From NCBI RefSeq assembly GCF_029910235.1, contig NZ_CP112874.1, positions 1,302,001-1,366,000 on the forward strand: DNA of 64,000 bases, read 5' to 3'. Below the pieces are notes generated by a model. It saw only the letters and a program-made list of their open reading frames with translations. It had not been told where the DNA came from and did no database searches. Position 1 is the stretch's first letter; the number at the start of each line of letters is the position of its first letter. Origin of the DNA: Pseudanabaena galeata CCNP1313 (GTDB lineage: Bacteria > Cyanobacteriota > Cyanobacteriia > Pseudanabaenales > Pseudanabaenaceae). Positions 43,018-54,590 of the stretch are shown here, piece after piece. A program made the position numbers and the translations under genes.

Positions 43018-44961
43018 ATGTCTGCTGCCCCTTACGGTTCTTGGAAATCACCAATTAGTTCTGATTTGATCGTTTCTAGTAGTATTCGCCTCGGCGCGAT
43101 CGCCATTGATGGGGAGAATGTCTATTGGAATGAAGGCAGACCAACAGAAGGTGGGCGCAACGTGATTATGCGCTATGACATGGATGGCAATTATCGCGAA
43201 ATGACACCCGCATCCCTCAACGTGCGATCGCTAGTCCATGAATATGGTGGCGGCGAATATCTAGTAGAAGATGGACGCATTTATTTCTCTAACTTTAGCG
43301 ATCGCTGCATTTATCGCAAAATTGGCGGTAGTTCATGCAAACCCTTAACGACCGAAAGTGCCTATCGCTATGCTGATTTTGTCTGGAATCGGATTTATGG
43401 CAAATTGATCTGTGTGCGCGAAGATCATACAGGCGGCGGCGAACCAATCAATACCATAGTTGCTGTAAATACTAGCAATGGTGAAGATATTCATGTGTTG
43501 GTTACAGGTGCAGATTTTTACGCTTCGCCACGATTAAATGCCACTGGTGATAAACTCGCATGGATTAGCTGGGATCACCCCAATATGCCTTGGGATGGAA
43601 CCGAACTTTGGGTTGCTGATCTTGTGGAATCAGAGACTGGAGTGATCACAATTCAAAATCCGCAACTGGTCACAGGTGGTATTGAAGAGTCAATATTTCA
43701 GCCAGAATGGTCGCCCGATGGCAATCTCTACTTTGTAAGCGATCGCACTGGTTGGTGGAATCTTTATCGTACTTCCGTAGAAGCTATTACTATTGAATCG
43801 CTCTGTCCCAAATCCGCCGAATTTGGGTTGCCGCAGTGGGTATTTGGGATGACTAACTATGACTTTACAGGTGATGGCAAAATCCTCTGTTCCTATACAG
43901 AGCATGGCAAATCCCATTTAGCAATTCTCGATCCTGCTAATTTAGGAACAGGTTTACAATCAATTTCTACTCCCTTTACTTCGATTTCAGGATTGCATTG
44001 CGAAGGCGATCGCGCTGTGTTTCATGGTGGTTCAGCCACGGAACCAACGGCGATCGTCTTGCTAGATTTACAAACGGGCACTTGGCAAAAAATCCGTGTT
44101 GCTTCTGATTTACAACTTGACCCAGACTATATTTCCGCCGCTCAGTCCATAGAATTTCCCACAGAGAATGGGAAAACAGCCTATGGATTATTTTATCCTC
44201 CTAAAAACAAGGATTTCCAAGCAGATGACTCTGAAAAACCACCTTTGCTGGTCAAAAGTCATGGTGGTCCCACAGCTTCAACATCAGGAAGCCTGAGTCT
44301 AGGTATTCAATATTGGACAAGTCGCGGCTTTGCGGTGCTAGATGTCAACTACGGCGGCAGCACTGGTTATGGACGCGAATATCGCGATCGCCTCAAAGGT
44401 AATTGGGGCATCGTCGATGTCGATGACTGCGCTAATGGTGCGAAATTTCTCGCCGATAAAGGTTTAGTAGATGGCGATCGCTTGGCGATTTCGGGAGGCA
44501 GTGCTGGCGGTTACACGACCCTTTGCGCTTTGACATTTCGCGATGATTTCAAAGCAGGTGCAAGTCATTATGGAATCTGTGATCTTGAAGCTCTTGCGAC
44601 GGATACCCATAAATTTGAGTCACGTTATCTCGATAGTTTGATTGGTAAATATCCTGAACAAAAGGATCTCTATATCCAGCGATCGCCAATTCACTTCACC
44701 GATAAGCTATCCTGTGCAATCGCCTTCTTCCAAGGTTTAGAAGATAAAGTCGTCCCCCCGAATCAAGCAGAAATGATGGTGGATGCTCTACGCAAAAAAG
44801 GTTTGCCCGTTGCCTATGTTCCCTTTGAAGGCGAACAACATGGCTTCCGTAAAGCCGAGAATATTAAACGCGCCCTTGATGGTGAGTTCTATTTCTATTC
44901 CCAAATTTTTGGATTTAAACCTGCCGATGAGATTGAGGCGATCGCGATCGAAAATAAATGA
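43018..44961 (+). CDS. S9-family prolyl oligopeptidase-like peptidase
   Basis: The 647-residue protein has an N-terminal beta-propeller (repeats such as [20 protein letters not shown] near 230-250) and a C-terminal alpha/beta-hydrolase domain. The nucleophile serine is in [10 protein letters not shown] (about 493-502); the His is in [12 protein letters not shown] (about 612-623). It matches dipeptidyl-peptidase-like S9 proteins of cyanobacteria. No signal sequence; probably cytoplasmic. Start at 43018 ([13 protein letters not shown]) is preferred to 42979, which lies in hairpin sequence. Confidence 0.9.
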   Translation: MSAAPYGSWKSPISSDLIVSSSIRLGAIAIDGENVYWNEGRPTEGGRNVIMRYDMDGNYREMTPASLNVRSLVHEYGGGEYLVEDGRIYFSNFSDRCIYRKIGGSSCKPLTTESAYRYADFVWNRIYGKLICVREDHTGGGEPINTIVAVNTSNGEDIHVLVTGADFYASPRLNATGDKLAWISWDHPNMPWDGTELWVADLVESETGVITIQNPQLVTGGIEESIFQPEWSPDGNLYFVSDRTGWWNLYRTSVEAITIESLCPKSAEFGLPQWVFGMTNYDFTGDGKILCSYTEHGKSHLAILDPANLGTGLQSISTPFTSISGLHCEGDRAVFHGGSATEPTAIVLLDLQTGTWQKIRVASDLQLDPDYISAAQSIEFPTENGKTAYGLFYPPKNKDFQADDSEKPPLLVKSHGGPTASTSGSLSLGIQYWTSRGFAVLDVNYGGSTGYGREYRDRLKGNWGIVDVDDCANGAKFLADKGLVDGDRLAISGGSAGGYTTLCALTFRDDFKAGASHYGICDLEALATDTHKFESRYLDSLIGKYPEQKDLYIQRSPIHFTDKLSCAIAFFQGLEDKVVPPNQAEMMVDALRKKGLPVAYVPFEGEQHGFRKAENIKRALDGEFYFYSQIFGFKPADEIEAIAIENK

Positions 44962-44974
44962 TCTAACGCACTTT

Positions 44975-45126
44975 ACTCGGAGTAAAGATCTGCCCTCATC
45001 CCCCAGCCCCTTCTCCCATTGGGAGAAGGGGAGCAAGAGAGTTTATGGATTCTTTCTTGTTCCCCTCTCCCTCTGGGAGAGGGGCTAGGGGTGAGGGTCT
45101 TGGAGACTTTCACGTAATATCAGTTA
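44975..45126. repeat. GC-rich hairpin cluster with an ACTGATATTACG end
   Basis: Contains CCCCTTCTCCCATTGGGAGAAGGGG and CCCTCTCCCTCTGGGAGAGGG, two inverted repeats of a kind seen widely in cyanobacterial and other genomes, and a right end CACGTAATATCAGTT matching the inverse of ACTGATGTTACGTGG. It follows the peptidase stop. Confidence 0.65.
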
Positions 45127-45171
45127 TTTAATAGAAAGGCGGCGCGAAGCGCCGCCTTTCTATTAAATAAC
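45123..45171. repeat. GCGC-apex hairpin overlapping the end of the ABC ATPase gene
   Basis: Perfect 23-bp arms (GTTATTTAATAGAAAGGCG...) around GAA. The stop codon of the ATP-binding protein (45163-45165) and its last codons are inside the hairpin, so the element supplied the current C-terminus. Confidence 0.75.
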
Positions 45172-45921
45172 ATGATTCAAATCCGAGGGAGATAGATGAT
45201 CATGAATAATTTGACCATCACGAAACCAAATAATCCGTCGCGAACTTCTAGCAACATCGGCTTCATGGGTGACCATCACCACCGTAATCCCACTCGCATT
45301 TAACTCACCAAATAACTCCATTACTTCCTGCGTAGTATGCGAATCTAGCGCCCCTGTAGGTTCATCGGCAAGCAACATCACAGGATTATTCACGATCGCC
45401 CTCGCGATCGCCACCCTTTGTTGCTGTCCACCTGACATTTGGTTAGGTCGATTATTTAACCGATGTCCCATGGCAACCCGTTCTAGAGCCGCCGCCGCTC
45501 GTTCTTTTTGTTCTTTAGGACGAATATTGGCATACGCCATCGGTAACATCACATTCTCCATTGCTGTGAGTTGTGACAAGAGATGATATTGCTGAAAGAT
45601 AAAGCCAATTTTGAGATTGCGGACTCTCGCAAGATCGCCTTCCTCCATATGAGAGACATCTTGTTCATCCAGAAAATATTGCCCCGATGTACTGCTATCC
45701 AGACAGCCAATAATATTCATGCAAGTGGATTTGCCTGAACCAGAAGCACCCATAATCGCGCAATATTCGCCTTCTTTAATCACAAAGCTAACATCATCTA
45801 GGGCTTTTACGAGGGTATCGTCTTGACCATAGAATTTACAGACATTATTCAGACGGACGATTTCTCGTCTGGAATCATCAGATATTTCGGGAATAGATGC
45901 GATCGCGTTGGTAGTAATCAT
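45163..45921 (-). CDS. MacB/LolD-type ABC transporter ATP-binding protein
   Basis: Powers an export or lipoprotein-handling ABC system with the FtsX-type permease next to it. The 252 residues have Walker A GASGSGKST (58-66), signature MSGGQQQRVA (about 160-169), Walker B MLLADEPTGALD (about 180-191) and the H-loop VMVTHEAD. The permease gene lies 52 bases upstream with a GCGC hairpin between (45940-45962). The third component, a membrane-fusion protein, is not adjacent. Confidence 0.92.
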   Translation of the reverse strand: MITTNAIASIPEISDDSRREIVRLNNVCKFYGQDDTLVKALDDVSFVIKEGEYCAIMGASGSGKSTCMNIIGCLDSSTSGQYFLDEQDVSHMEEGDLARVRNLKIGFIFQQYHLLSQLTAMENVMLPMAYANIRPKEQKERAAAALERVAMGHRLNNRPNQMSGGQQQRVAIARAIVNNPVMLLADEPTGALDSHTTQEVMELFGELNASGITVVMVTHEADVARSSRRIIWFRDGQIIHDHLSPSDLNHVI

Positions 45922-45939
45922 AAATTTATTTTCTAATGA

Positions 45940-45962
45940 GAGGCAGCGCTTCGCGCTGCCTC
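45940..45962. repeat. short GCGC-apex hairpin between ABC genes
   Basis: GAGGCAGCGC-TTC-GCGCTGCCTC lies between the permease stop-side and the ATPase start, in the 52-base gap of one operon. Confidence 0.7.
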
Positions 45963-45973
45963 CTATGCTTTTG

Positions 45974-47200
45974 CTAAATACTTCTCAAAGCCACAATGGG
46001 ATCGAGTCTGGATGCTTGTCGGGCGGGGAAAATCCCAAAGAACAAACCAATTCCACCCGAAACACCGACGGCTAGACAAATTGCTGCAACCGATACCCCC
46101 GCTTGCAAAGGTGAAACTGCGGCGATGAATAAAATGCCACTAACCCCAATCCCTGTACCGATCGCTCCTCCTAGCAATGACAAAATCACTGCCTCGATCG
46201 TGAACTGGGTGAGAATATCGCTGGGTGAAGCGCCGATCGCTTTGCGGAGTCCGATTTCGCTGGTGCGCTCGGTGACTGATACCAGCATAATATTCATAAT
46301 GCCAATGCCCCCAACTAGCAGCGAAATCCCTGCGATCGCCGCCAGCATGATCGTCAATGCGCCTGTAATATTACCGACGATTTCTAGAGCATCCTGTTGG
46401 GTACGCACTGTAAATGTATCGTCAGCATTCACATCAGAAGTGCGGTGACGCAGTCGCAATAGGTTAGAAATTTGGAATTGCGCTGCGTCCACATTGGCAT
46501 TGCTTGTCGCTGACACATTAATTACGGCGACAGCCACACCATAGGGAGAAGTTTTACCCGTAAGTTGGCTAGTCATCGTCGTAATTGGCAGAAAAATCGT
46601 GTCATCTTGGTTTGTGCCCAGAAACGCGCCTTTTTCTGACATGAGTCCGATTACTTCATAGCTAGTGCCTCGGATTCGTACTGTTTGACCGACAGGCGAT
46701 CCCTGTGGAAATAATTCCTTAGCGATCGCTGCCCCAATCGTGATTACCCTTGCATTTCGCTTAAGGTCTTCCTCATTAAAAAATCTGCCCACACTAACTT
46801 CCGCATTGCGAACGATCGCATAGGTATCGGTCGTACCGATTAGCGTGGCGCGTTTAGTATTGTTACCTGCGATCGCTAGCTCCGAGCCGTTAATCTGCGG
46901 TGCAACACTGCGAACGGTGGGGACTTGGGTGGCGATCGCCTCGGCATCGGCTAGTACTAGGCGATTGGGCGGTGCGATTACATTCCGACGCGCATTGTCA
47001 GTACCAGTAATCACAAAGATGACATCCGTACCAAGGGACTGAAACTGCTCAGCAGCGTACTTTTGCGCCCCTTGCCCAATTCCCACCATCAAAATTACGG
47101 AAGCATTACCGATAATGATACCGAGCATCGTTAATGTACTACGCAAGCGATTAGCCGCAAGGGTTTTGCCCGCCATCCGAAAGCTTTCCCAAGTATCCAT
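45974..47200 (-). CDS. MacB/FtsX-type ABC transporter permease
   Basis: The 408-residue protein has one N-terminal helix (LRSTLTMLGIIIGNASVILMVGIG, about 19-42), a periplasmic MacB domain of about 220 residues, and three C-terminal helices beginning around 285 with GGIGIMNIMLVSVTERTSEIGLRKAIGA, the classical FtsX/MacB signature. Pairs with the ATPase downstream. Substrate could be a glycolipid (DevBCA-like), peptide or drug. Confidence 0.9.
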   Translation of the reverse strand: MDTWESFRMAGKTLAANRLRSTLTMLGIIIGNASVILMVGIGQGAQKYAAEQFQSLGTDVIFVITGTDNARRNVIAPPNRLVLADAEAIATQVPTVRSVAPQINGSELAIAGNNTKRATLIGTTDTYAIVRNAEVSVGRFFNEEDLKRNARVITIGAAIAKELFPQGSPVGQTVRIRGTSYEVIGLMSEKGAFLGTNQDDTIFLPITTMTSQLTGKTSPYGVAVAVINVSATSNANVDAAQFQISNLLRLRHRTSDVNADDTFTVRTQQDALEIVGNITGALTIMLAAIAGISLLVGGIGIMNIMLVSVTERTSEIGLRKAIGASPSDILTQFTIEAVILSLLGGAIGTGIGVSGILFIAAVSPLQAGVSVAAICLAVGVSGGIGLFFGIFPARQASRLDPIVALRSI

Positions 47201-47532
47201 CCTTAAAATTTCCTAATGTGTCTGCTCTAAACTTTGCAAAACTTAACTCTATTGTATGGTTAAAACTAAATCCTGACTTCAACCATTGGGCGGTATTTGG
47301 GGTAATCCCAAAACACAAAACGGCTAGACCATTTTGTGTTTTTAAAACCATCACTAGAATTGGTTTTAATTCCCAAGAGTGGGGCGACACTTTTAGGAAT
47401 GGGTATAATTGGTCATAAAAGCTGTAATACAATTAAAAATAGTTAGCCTACAGTCAATTGTGTAGGGCTTGAAATGAAACTAATCTAAACTTCTAAATTT
47501 AATACCGCCAAAAGGTTAAGAGACATAGATAA
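47201..47532. other. gene-free stretch with one two-hairpin element
   Basis: The region between the divergent ABC operon and hicBA holds a family G element at 47301-47408 and A/T-rich DNA on both sides. No gene is supported; ORFs reading through it follow the palindromes. Confidence 0.7.
47301..47408. repeat. two-hairpin element, family G copy
   Basis: AAACACAAAA...TTTTGTGTTT forms hairpin one; the joint reads TTTAAAACCATCACTAGAATTGG; hairpin two is a degraded AGAGTGG...ACACTTTT. Alignment with 35835-35945 is clear in the outer flanks (GGTATTTGGGGTAAT / GGGTATAATT). Confidence 0.6.
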
Positions 47533-47784
47533 ATGAAAAGCCATATTAAACTTCAGCAAAATATTAATTCTTTTATTCGCTCAAATTTAGAGGGTGGCTA
47601 TGTCGCGGAATGTTTGGGAATCTCAGTAGTAACACAGGGAAGTACTCTGGATGAAGTTGTCGAGAATCTCATAGAAGCAGTTGGATTACATTTAGAAGAT
47701 GAAAACCCTGAAGATTTCGGTTTAGTTCCTAATCCATCAATTTTGGTTACCTTTGAACTACAACCTGAATATGTCAAAGCTTAA
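47533..47784 (+). CDS. hicB: HicB-family antitoxin
   Basis: The 83-residue protein has the partial RNase H fold: IKLQQNINSFIRSNLEGGYVAECLGISVVTQGSTLDEVVENLIEAVGLHLED. In the type with order hicB then hicA, it neutralises the HicA RNase. It lacks an obvious DNA-binding C-terminus. Its 3' end overlaps hicA by 14 bases. Confidence 0.88.
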   Translation: MKSHIKLQQNINSFIRSNLEGGYVAECLGISVVTQGSTLDEVVENLIEAVGLHLEDENPEDFGLVPNPSILVTFELQPEYVKA

Positions 47785-48010
47785 ACGACTATCTGGCGCA
47801 GATGCGATCGCTATTTTTAAGAGATTTGGGTTTGAAGTTCATAGTCAAAGAGGTAGTCATATTAAACTGCGTCGTATCACTTCTCTTGGCAAAGAAACTT
47901 TAACTATTCCTAACCATCGCGAACTAGCAACTGGTACTTGTCAAGCTCTATTTCGTCAAGCTACTCGCTATATTCTAGAATCAGAATTATTTCCATACTT
48001 CTATGAATAA
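47771..48010 (+). CDS. hicA: HicA-family mRNA interferase toxin
   Basis: The 79-residue protein MSKLKRLSGADAIAIFKRFGFEVHSQRGSHIKLRR has the HicA dsRBD-like fold with the catalytic histidine in RGSH (residues 29-32). HicA cleaves mRNA during stress. The frame opens six codons earlier at 47753, but ATG 47771 gives the standard start (MSKLKRLSG). Confidence 0.9.
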   Translation: MSKLKRLSGADAIAIFKRFGFEVHSQRGSHIKLRRITSLGKETLTIPNHRELATGTCQALFRQATRYILESELFPYFYE

Positions 48011-50096
<2,086 letters not shown>

Positions 50097-50125
50097 AACT
50101 TAGAGCTTTGTTGTAAGAAGCCGCA

Positions 50126-50182
50126 CCATCATAAATTTTTAAAAAGTATGGCGAAGCCATACTTTTTAAAAATTTATGATGG
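50126..50182. terminator. long hairpin between pyrG and dnaE
   Basis: Perfect 27-bp arms (CCATCATAAATTTTTAAAAAGTATGGC) around GAA, 30 bases past pyrG and 43 bases before the dnaE start. It probably separates the two transcripts. Confidence 0.7.
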
Positions 50183-50225
50183 ATCATGTTAACCTGACTG
50201 TTTGAATTTGATTTTGTAGATCACT

Positions 50226-53200
50226 ATGACTGGATTTGTTGGGCTGCACGTTCATACTGAATATAGTTTGCTTGATGGGGCAAGCCAAATCCCTGATATG
50301 GTCAATCGCGCCGTCGAACTGGGAATGCCTGCGATCGCCTTAACCGATCATGGGGTGATGTATGGAGCGATCGAGCTAATCAAGATCTGCAAATCTAAAG
50401 GAATTAAGCCAATCATTGGTAATGAAATGTATGTCCTCAATGGCGACATTACCATCCAGTATAAAAGAGAAGATAAAAAGAAAAAATATCACCAATGCGT
50501 TCTCGCTAAAGATACGCAGGGTTATCGCAATCTGGTTAAACTCACCACCATTTCCCATTTGCAAGGCTATCAAGGCAAAGGGATTTTCGCCCGTCCTTGC
50601 ATTAATAAAGAATATTTACTGCAATATAAAGAAGGCTTAATGCTCACTTCTGGTTGCTTAGCAGGAGAAGTTCCTCAAGCAATTATGAATGGTGATCCGA
50701 AACTCGCGAGAGAAGTGGCGGCTTGGTATAAAGAACATTTTGGCGATGATTATTATCTAGAAATTCAAGATCATGGTTATCCTGAAGATCGCGTTGTAAA
50801 TGTGGAAATTTGCAAGATTGCCAAGGAACTAGAGATCAGAGTAATTGCCACAAACGACTCCCACTTTACCTCTTGCATGGATGTGGAAGCCCATGATGCA
50901 TTACTCTGCATCCAAACTGGCAAATTAATTTCTGATGAAAAGCGTCTGCGTTATAGCGGAATGGAATATTTTAAATCCTATGATGAGATGCGGCAGTTAT
51001 TTCGGGATCATTTGGAAGATGATGTGATCGAAGAAGCTCTAGCGAATACTCTCCATGCTGCCGCCAAAGTTAAGCCCTACGACCTCATGCGCGATCCCCG
51101 TGCTGCGGATTATCCCATTCCTGAAGGGCATACTGCCGATACTTATTTTGAAGAGGTGACATGGCAAGGCTTACTCCAAAGATTTAATGCCAAGACCCAT
51201 GCCGAGATTTCTGCCGAATATCAAGAGCGTTTGCGTTTTGAGCTAGGCATCATTATGCAGATGGGTTTCTCTACTTACTTTTTGGTGGTTTGGGACTACA
51301 TCAAATACGCAAGAGACAAGCAGATTCCTGTGGGGCCAGGACGGGGTAGTGCCGCAGGTTCTTTGGTTGCCTATTCTTTGGGAATTACGAATATTGACCC
51401 GATCCATCATGGACTTCTGTTTGAAAGATTTCTCAATCCTGAACGGAAGTCGATGCCTGATATTGATACGGACTTCTGTATCGATCACCGTAGTGAATTG
51501 ATTGATTATGTAACACAACGCTATGGACAAGAACGAGTTGCTCAAATTGTCACCTTTAACCGCTTAACCTCTAAGGCAGTTCTCAAGGATGTGGCGCGAG
51601 TACTAGATGTGTCCTACAGTGAATCCGACAAAATGGCGAAGATGATTCCTGTTTCTCGCGGTAAGCCAGCCAAGCTGAAGGTGATGATTTCCGAGGAGTC
51701 CCCTGCACCCGAATTTCGCGATCGCTACAAACAAGATGCGAAAGTATTTGAATGGCTGGACATGGCGATGCGTATCGAAGGGGTGAACAAAAGTTCAGGT
51801 GTTCACGCGGCGGGTGTGGTGATTTCACCATTTCCATTGGATGAGGTTGTACCATTGCAGCGTAGTAATGAAGGTCAAGTGGTCACGCAATACACGATGG
51901 AGGATTTGGAATCCCTTGGCTTGCTAAAAATGGACTTCTTAGGACTACGAAACCTGACAACCATTGAGCATACGAGTAAGCTAATTCGCAACAATCAAGA
52001 TCCAAATTTCCATATTGATGCGATCGCCCCCGACATGTCTACGGAGGCAAATCAAAAAACCTATAAGCTATTGGAAAAAGGTGATCTAGAAGGAGTCTTC
52101 CAATTAGAATCTTCAGGCATGAAGCAGATCGTCAAAGATCTCAAGCCTTCCAATATTGAAGATATTTCTTCAATTCTGGCACTTTATCGTCCTGGTCCAT
52201 TGGATGCTGGGCTAATTCCAAAGTTTATTAATCGTAAGCATGGCAGAGAAGCGATCGAGTATCAGCACCATACCTTAGAACCAATTCTAAATAATACCTA
52301 TGGAGTATTATGCTTAGCTAAAGGAACTTTAATTGCGAAACCTGATGGCACAAGCACACCAATTGAGAATATCCGTAAGGGTGATGTAATTCTCTCGTCT
52401 GATGGTAAGCGCGTATGGTCAGCAAAGGTTGCAAAGCAATGGCAAAGTGGTATCAAGTCCATTGTCAAAATCACGCTATCAACAGGTACAGAGATTTACT
52501 GTACGCCAGAACATCGCTTTCTCACACCACAGGGAGATCAGTTTGCCCATGAGTTAAAACCTCTAAATGAAACTGGAGACACTATCACTTATAGATCATT
52601 CCTTTTTGAATTAGATTCTAATTCCTTGAAAGATGTTCGTCCTGTATTTGTGGCATCTATTGAAGACTGGGGAACTAGTGAATGTTTCGACATTGAAATG
52701 GTAGACCAAACCGCTCCCTATTTCTTGGCAAATGGAATTGTTACTCATAATTGCTATCAAGAGCAAATTATGAAAATGGCGCAGGATTTGGCAGGATATT
52801 CCCTCGGCGCTGCGGATTTATTGCGTCGGGCGATGGGTAAAAAGAAGCCTGAAGAAATGGAAAAGCAGCGTTCTATTTTTCTTGATGGTTGTGCTAAGAA
52901 TGGAATTAGGTCGGAGATTTCTAATGATCTATTCGATCAGATGGTGATTTTTGCAGAGTATTGTCTCAGTTACGATACTTTGGTGCGAACTGTCGAATAT
53001 GGTTTGATGCCCATCGGTAAAATCGTAGAGCATCAAATCGAATGTCAGGTTTACAGTGTTGATGAGAATGGCTTTGTCTATACCCAATCCATTGCCCAGT
53101 GGCACGATCGCGGTAATCAAGAAGTCTTTGAATATGAGCTAGAAAATGGCGATCGCCTTAGAGCTACTAAGGATCACAAGTTCATGACTCTTGATGGTGA

Positions 53201-53276
53201 GATGCTAGCGATCGATGAGATTTTTGAGAAAGGGTTAGAGTTGCTCTGTTACAATAATCTAAAATTGTGGAACTAA
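50226..53276 (+). CDS. dnaE: DNA polymerase III alpha, N-terminal half, with an internal mini-intein and an N-terminal split-intein half
   Basis: The replicative polymerase subunit, here only the N-half, as in other cyanobacteria. PHP domain: [13 protein letters not shown] (about 7-19). Catalytic region: [10 protein letters not shown] (about 369-378) and [13 protein letters not shown] (about 407-419). Extein order: residues 1-695, then 843-912; the polymerase continues in a separate gene after FAEY. Residues 696-842 are a contiguous mini-intein between YGVL and CYQEQ. Residues 913-1016 are the split intein N-half ([17 protein letters not shown]... ending KLWN). Splicing with a DnaE-C precursor from another locus is needed for a working enzyme. 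Confidence 0.96.
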   Translation: MTGFVGLHVHTEYSLLDGASQIPDMVNRAVELGMPAIALTDHGVMYGAIELIKICKSKGIKPIIGNEMYVLNGDITIQYKREDKKKKYHQCVLAKDTQGYRNLVKLTTISHLQGYQGKGIFARPCINKEYLLQYKEGLMLTSGCLAGEVPQAIMNGDPKLAREVAAWYKEHFGDDYYLEIQDHGYPEDRVVNVEICKIAKELEIRVIATNDSHFTSCMDVEAHDALLCIQTGKLISDEKRLRYSGMEYFKSYDEMRQLFRDHLEDDVIEEALANTLHAAAKVKPYDLMRDPRAADYPIPEGHTADTYFEEVTWQGLLQRFNAKTHAEISAEYQERLRFELGIIMQMGFSTYFLVVWDYIKYARDKQIPVGPGRGSAAGSLVAYSLGITNIDPIHHGLLFERFLNPERKSMPDIDTDFCIDHRSELIDYVTQRYGQERVAQIVTFNRLTSKAVLKDVARVLDVSYSESDKMAKMIPVSRGKPAKLKVMISEESPAPEFRDRYKQDAKVFEWLDMAMRIEGVNKSSGVHAAGVVISPFPLDEVVPLQRSNEGQVVTQYTMEDLESLGLLKMDFLGLRNLTTIEHTSKLIRNNQDPNFHIDAIAPDMSTEANQKTYKLLEKGDLEGVFQLESSGMKQIVKDLKPSNIEDISSILALYRPGPLDAGLIPKFINRKHGREAIEYQHHTLEPILNNTYGVLCLAKGTLIAKPDGTSTPIENIRKGDVILSSDGKRVWSAKVAKQWQSGIKSIVKITLSTGTEIYCTPEHRFLTPQGDQFAHELKPLNETGDTITYRSFLFELDSNSLKDVRPVFVASIEDWGTSECFDIEMVDQTAPYFLANGIVTHNCYQEQIMKMAQDLAGYSLGAADLLRRAMGKKKPEEMEKQRSIFLDGCAKNGIRSEISNDLFDQMVIFAEYCLSYDTLVRTVEYGLMPIGKIVEHQIECQVYSVDENGFVYTQSIAQWHDRGNQEVFEYELENGDRLRATKDHKFMTLDGEMLAIDEIFEKGLELLCYNNLKLWN
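52311..52751 (+). other. mini-intein in dnaE (147 residues)
   Basis: It starts with cysteine ([13 protein letters not shown], block A), has block B as [11 protein letters not shown] (TxxH), block F as [20 protein letters not shown], and ends VTHN followed by the extein +1 cysteine. Penultimate His and terminal Asn are both present, so all class 1 splicing residues are there. No homing endonuclease domain. The insertion site is in the conserved YGVL/CYQEQ region of DnaE. Confidence 0.95.
52962..53276 (+). other. DnaE split intein, N-terminal half
   Basis: 104 residues starting [20 protein letters not shown], with [10 protein letters not shown] (block B, TxxH) and ending [19 protein letters not shown] before the stop. 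This is the well-known cyanobacterial DnaE IntN found in Synechocystis and Nostoc. It must meet its IntC, attached to DnaE-C, to splice in trans. The last few residues (after LELL) are the least conserved part. Confidence 0.96.
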
Positions 53277-53283
53277 AGTAACC

Positions 53284-53348
53284 AGATCCCCGACTTTTTT
53301 TGTGAACTTGTCAATTCCCTTTGATAGCAAAGAAAAAGTCGGGGATCT
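53284..53348. repeat. inverted repeat downstream of dnaE-N
   Basis: AGATCCCCGACTTTTT and its inverse, 16-bp arms, separated by about 33 bases. A type of hairpin often seen in cyanobacterial gaps. It is followed by AAGGAAAA direct repeats at 53363-53385. Confidence 0.75.
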
Positions 53349-53393
53349 CTGCTGCCAGTGACAAGGAAAAAGGAAAAAGGAAAAATTGGATTG

Positions 53394-53715
53394 TTAATAG
53401 AAACCTGTAGGGGCATAGCATTCACGCAGAAATTTATCAATTGGGTTATAGAATGTTTCGGTGATGATATGCGGATTATGCACAAAGTAGCTTAGTCTTT
53501 CCATCTGGCTTCTGGCTTGGCACTCTCGATGGCTAGGGCAACCAATGACTCAAACTTGCACTGCCTGACTGCAATATCGCGGCTACAGACTCTGCAAATC
53601 CTTGAAGATGTCGTTTATCCTTGGGATTGATCCATTGACGCAGTTGTTGTTGTAGCTGAAGATATAAGTGGGGCATTTGTTTAAGATCTTTTGTTGAGGA
53701 ACTTGAGTATCTCAT
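53394..53715 (-). pseudogene. IS4-like transposase N-terminal remnant, frameshifted
   Basis: Read on the minus strand, one frame gives MRYSSSSTKDLKQMPHLYLQ, then RQWINPKDKRHLQGFAESVAAILQSGSASLSHWLP and a stop. Another frame takes up directly with SHRECQARSQMERLSYFVHN, then PHIITETFYNPIDKFLRECY, before a stop at 53394. The two parts join like the N-terminus of cyanobacterial IS4-type transposases of the LYxQLxxxLRQW...HRDCQARSxxERL kind, with a small deletion near 53540 (about five bases, inferred). The catalytic DDE domain is missing, so it is a dead fragment. No terminal repeats were found. Confidence 0.7.
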
Positions 53716-53912
53716 CTCTTGTCCCTTTTTGCATCTTGTCTCATGATGAGATTCTATGCCTAGTAACGCTTTTCAGGCTTTTCTGCACCTCTAAGGTGAA
53801 AACTATGGGATTAGATCGGATTGTCATTAAATCAGATGCCTGTTTTAGTCATCGGTAGACTATACAAGCGGCTTAGCAAACTTAACCCTCTCATCACTTC
53901 TGCAACGTTTTT

Positions 53913-54485
53913 ATGTGGCGATCGCATCTAGCTCGAAGTTTACATCAGCACCGCAACCAACCCGAAGCAAGATTTTTACAACTCGCTACGATTGATTTGG
54001 AGCAGCGTCCACGCAATCGAACCGTCGTATTTCGTGGGTTTCTCGAAAATAGCGATCGCTTTCAAGACTGTTTAAAAATCGTGACCGATGCGCGTAGTCA
54101 AAAGATTGACCAAATATCTGCAAACCCTTGGGCGGAGATAAGTTGGTATTTCACAAAAACGCGATCGCAATTTCGGATACTTGGCAAACTGCTATTAATT
54201 GATAGTGAATCAGATTTAGAACTCCAGCAAGTGCGCGTAGAGGCGTGGCAAGCTCTTTCAGAACCTGCTAGAACACAGTTTACATGGGCGCATCCAAGAG
54301 AGCCGCGAGTTGAGTTTCTCGAAGTGTCCCCACCTGATCCTATACAACCACTGACTTCTTTTTGTTTACTATTGCTACAACCCATTGAAGTTGATCGCCT
54401 TGAATTACGAGGTACGCCCCAAAATCGCTGGGTCTATCTACGGGATAAGCAAGGAAATTGGAAAGAGCAAGAAGTTAACCCATAA
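53913..54485 (+). CDS. PPOX-class FMN-dependent flavoprotein (pyridoxamine 5'-phosphate oxidase-like)
   Basis: The 190-residue protein matches the alr4036-type group of split-barrel FMN proteins: MWRSHLARSLHQHRNQPEARFLQLATI, RPRNRTVVFRGF (about 33-44), ANPWAEISWYFTKTRSQFRI (about 69-88), and PDPIQPLTSFCLLLLQPIEVDRLELRG. FMN binding is expected. It is not a canonical PdxH; the substrate is unknown. Starts at ATG 53913, TMWRSHLA in other members. Confidence 0.85.
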   Translation: MWRSHLARSLHQHRNQPEARFLQLATIDLEQRPRNRTVVFRGFLENSDRFQDCLKIVTDARSQKIDQISANPWAEISWYFTKTRSQFRILGKLLLIDSESDLELQQVRVEAWQALSEPARTQFTWAHPREPRVEFLEVSPPDPIQPLTSFCLLLLQPIEVDRLELRGTPQNRWVYLRDKQGNWKEQEVNP

Positions 54486-54590
54486 CTTTCGGATGATTAG
54501 CCCGCACTTGAGTGCAAGGCTAAGGTTGATAACTCATCCGTTCTGGCTTAGGATGCGTATGTATAGTAATGATGCTTATTTACTCTCGCT

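Noticed and set aside
53273-53485. 70-codon minus-strand ORF after dnaE-N
   Set aside because: It uses a different frame from the transposase remnant and has no motif; the transposase-like frame explains the region better.
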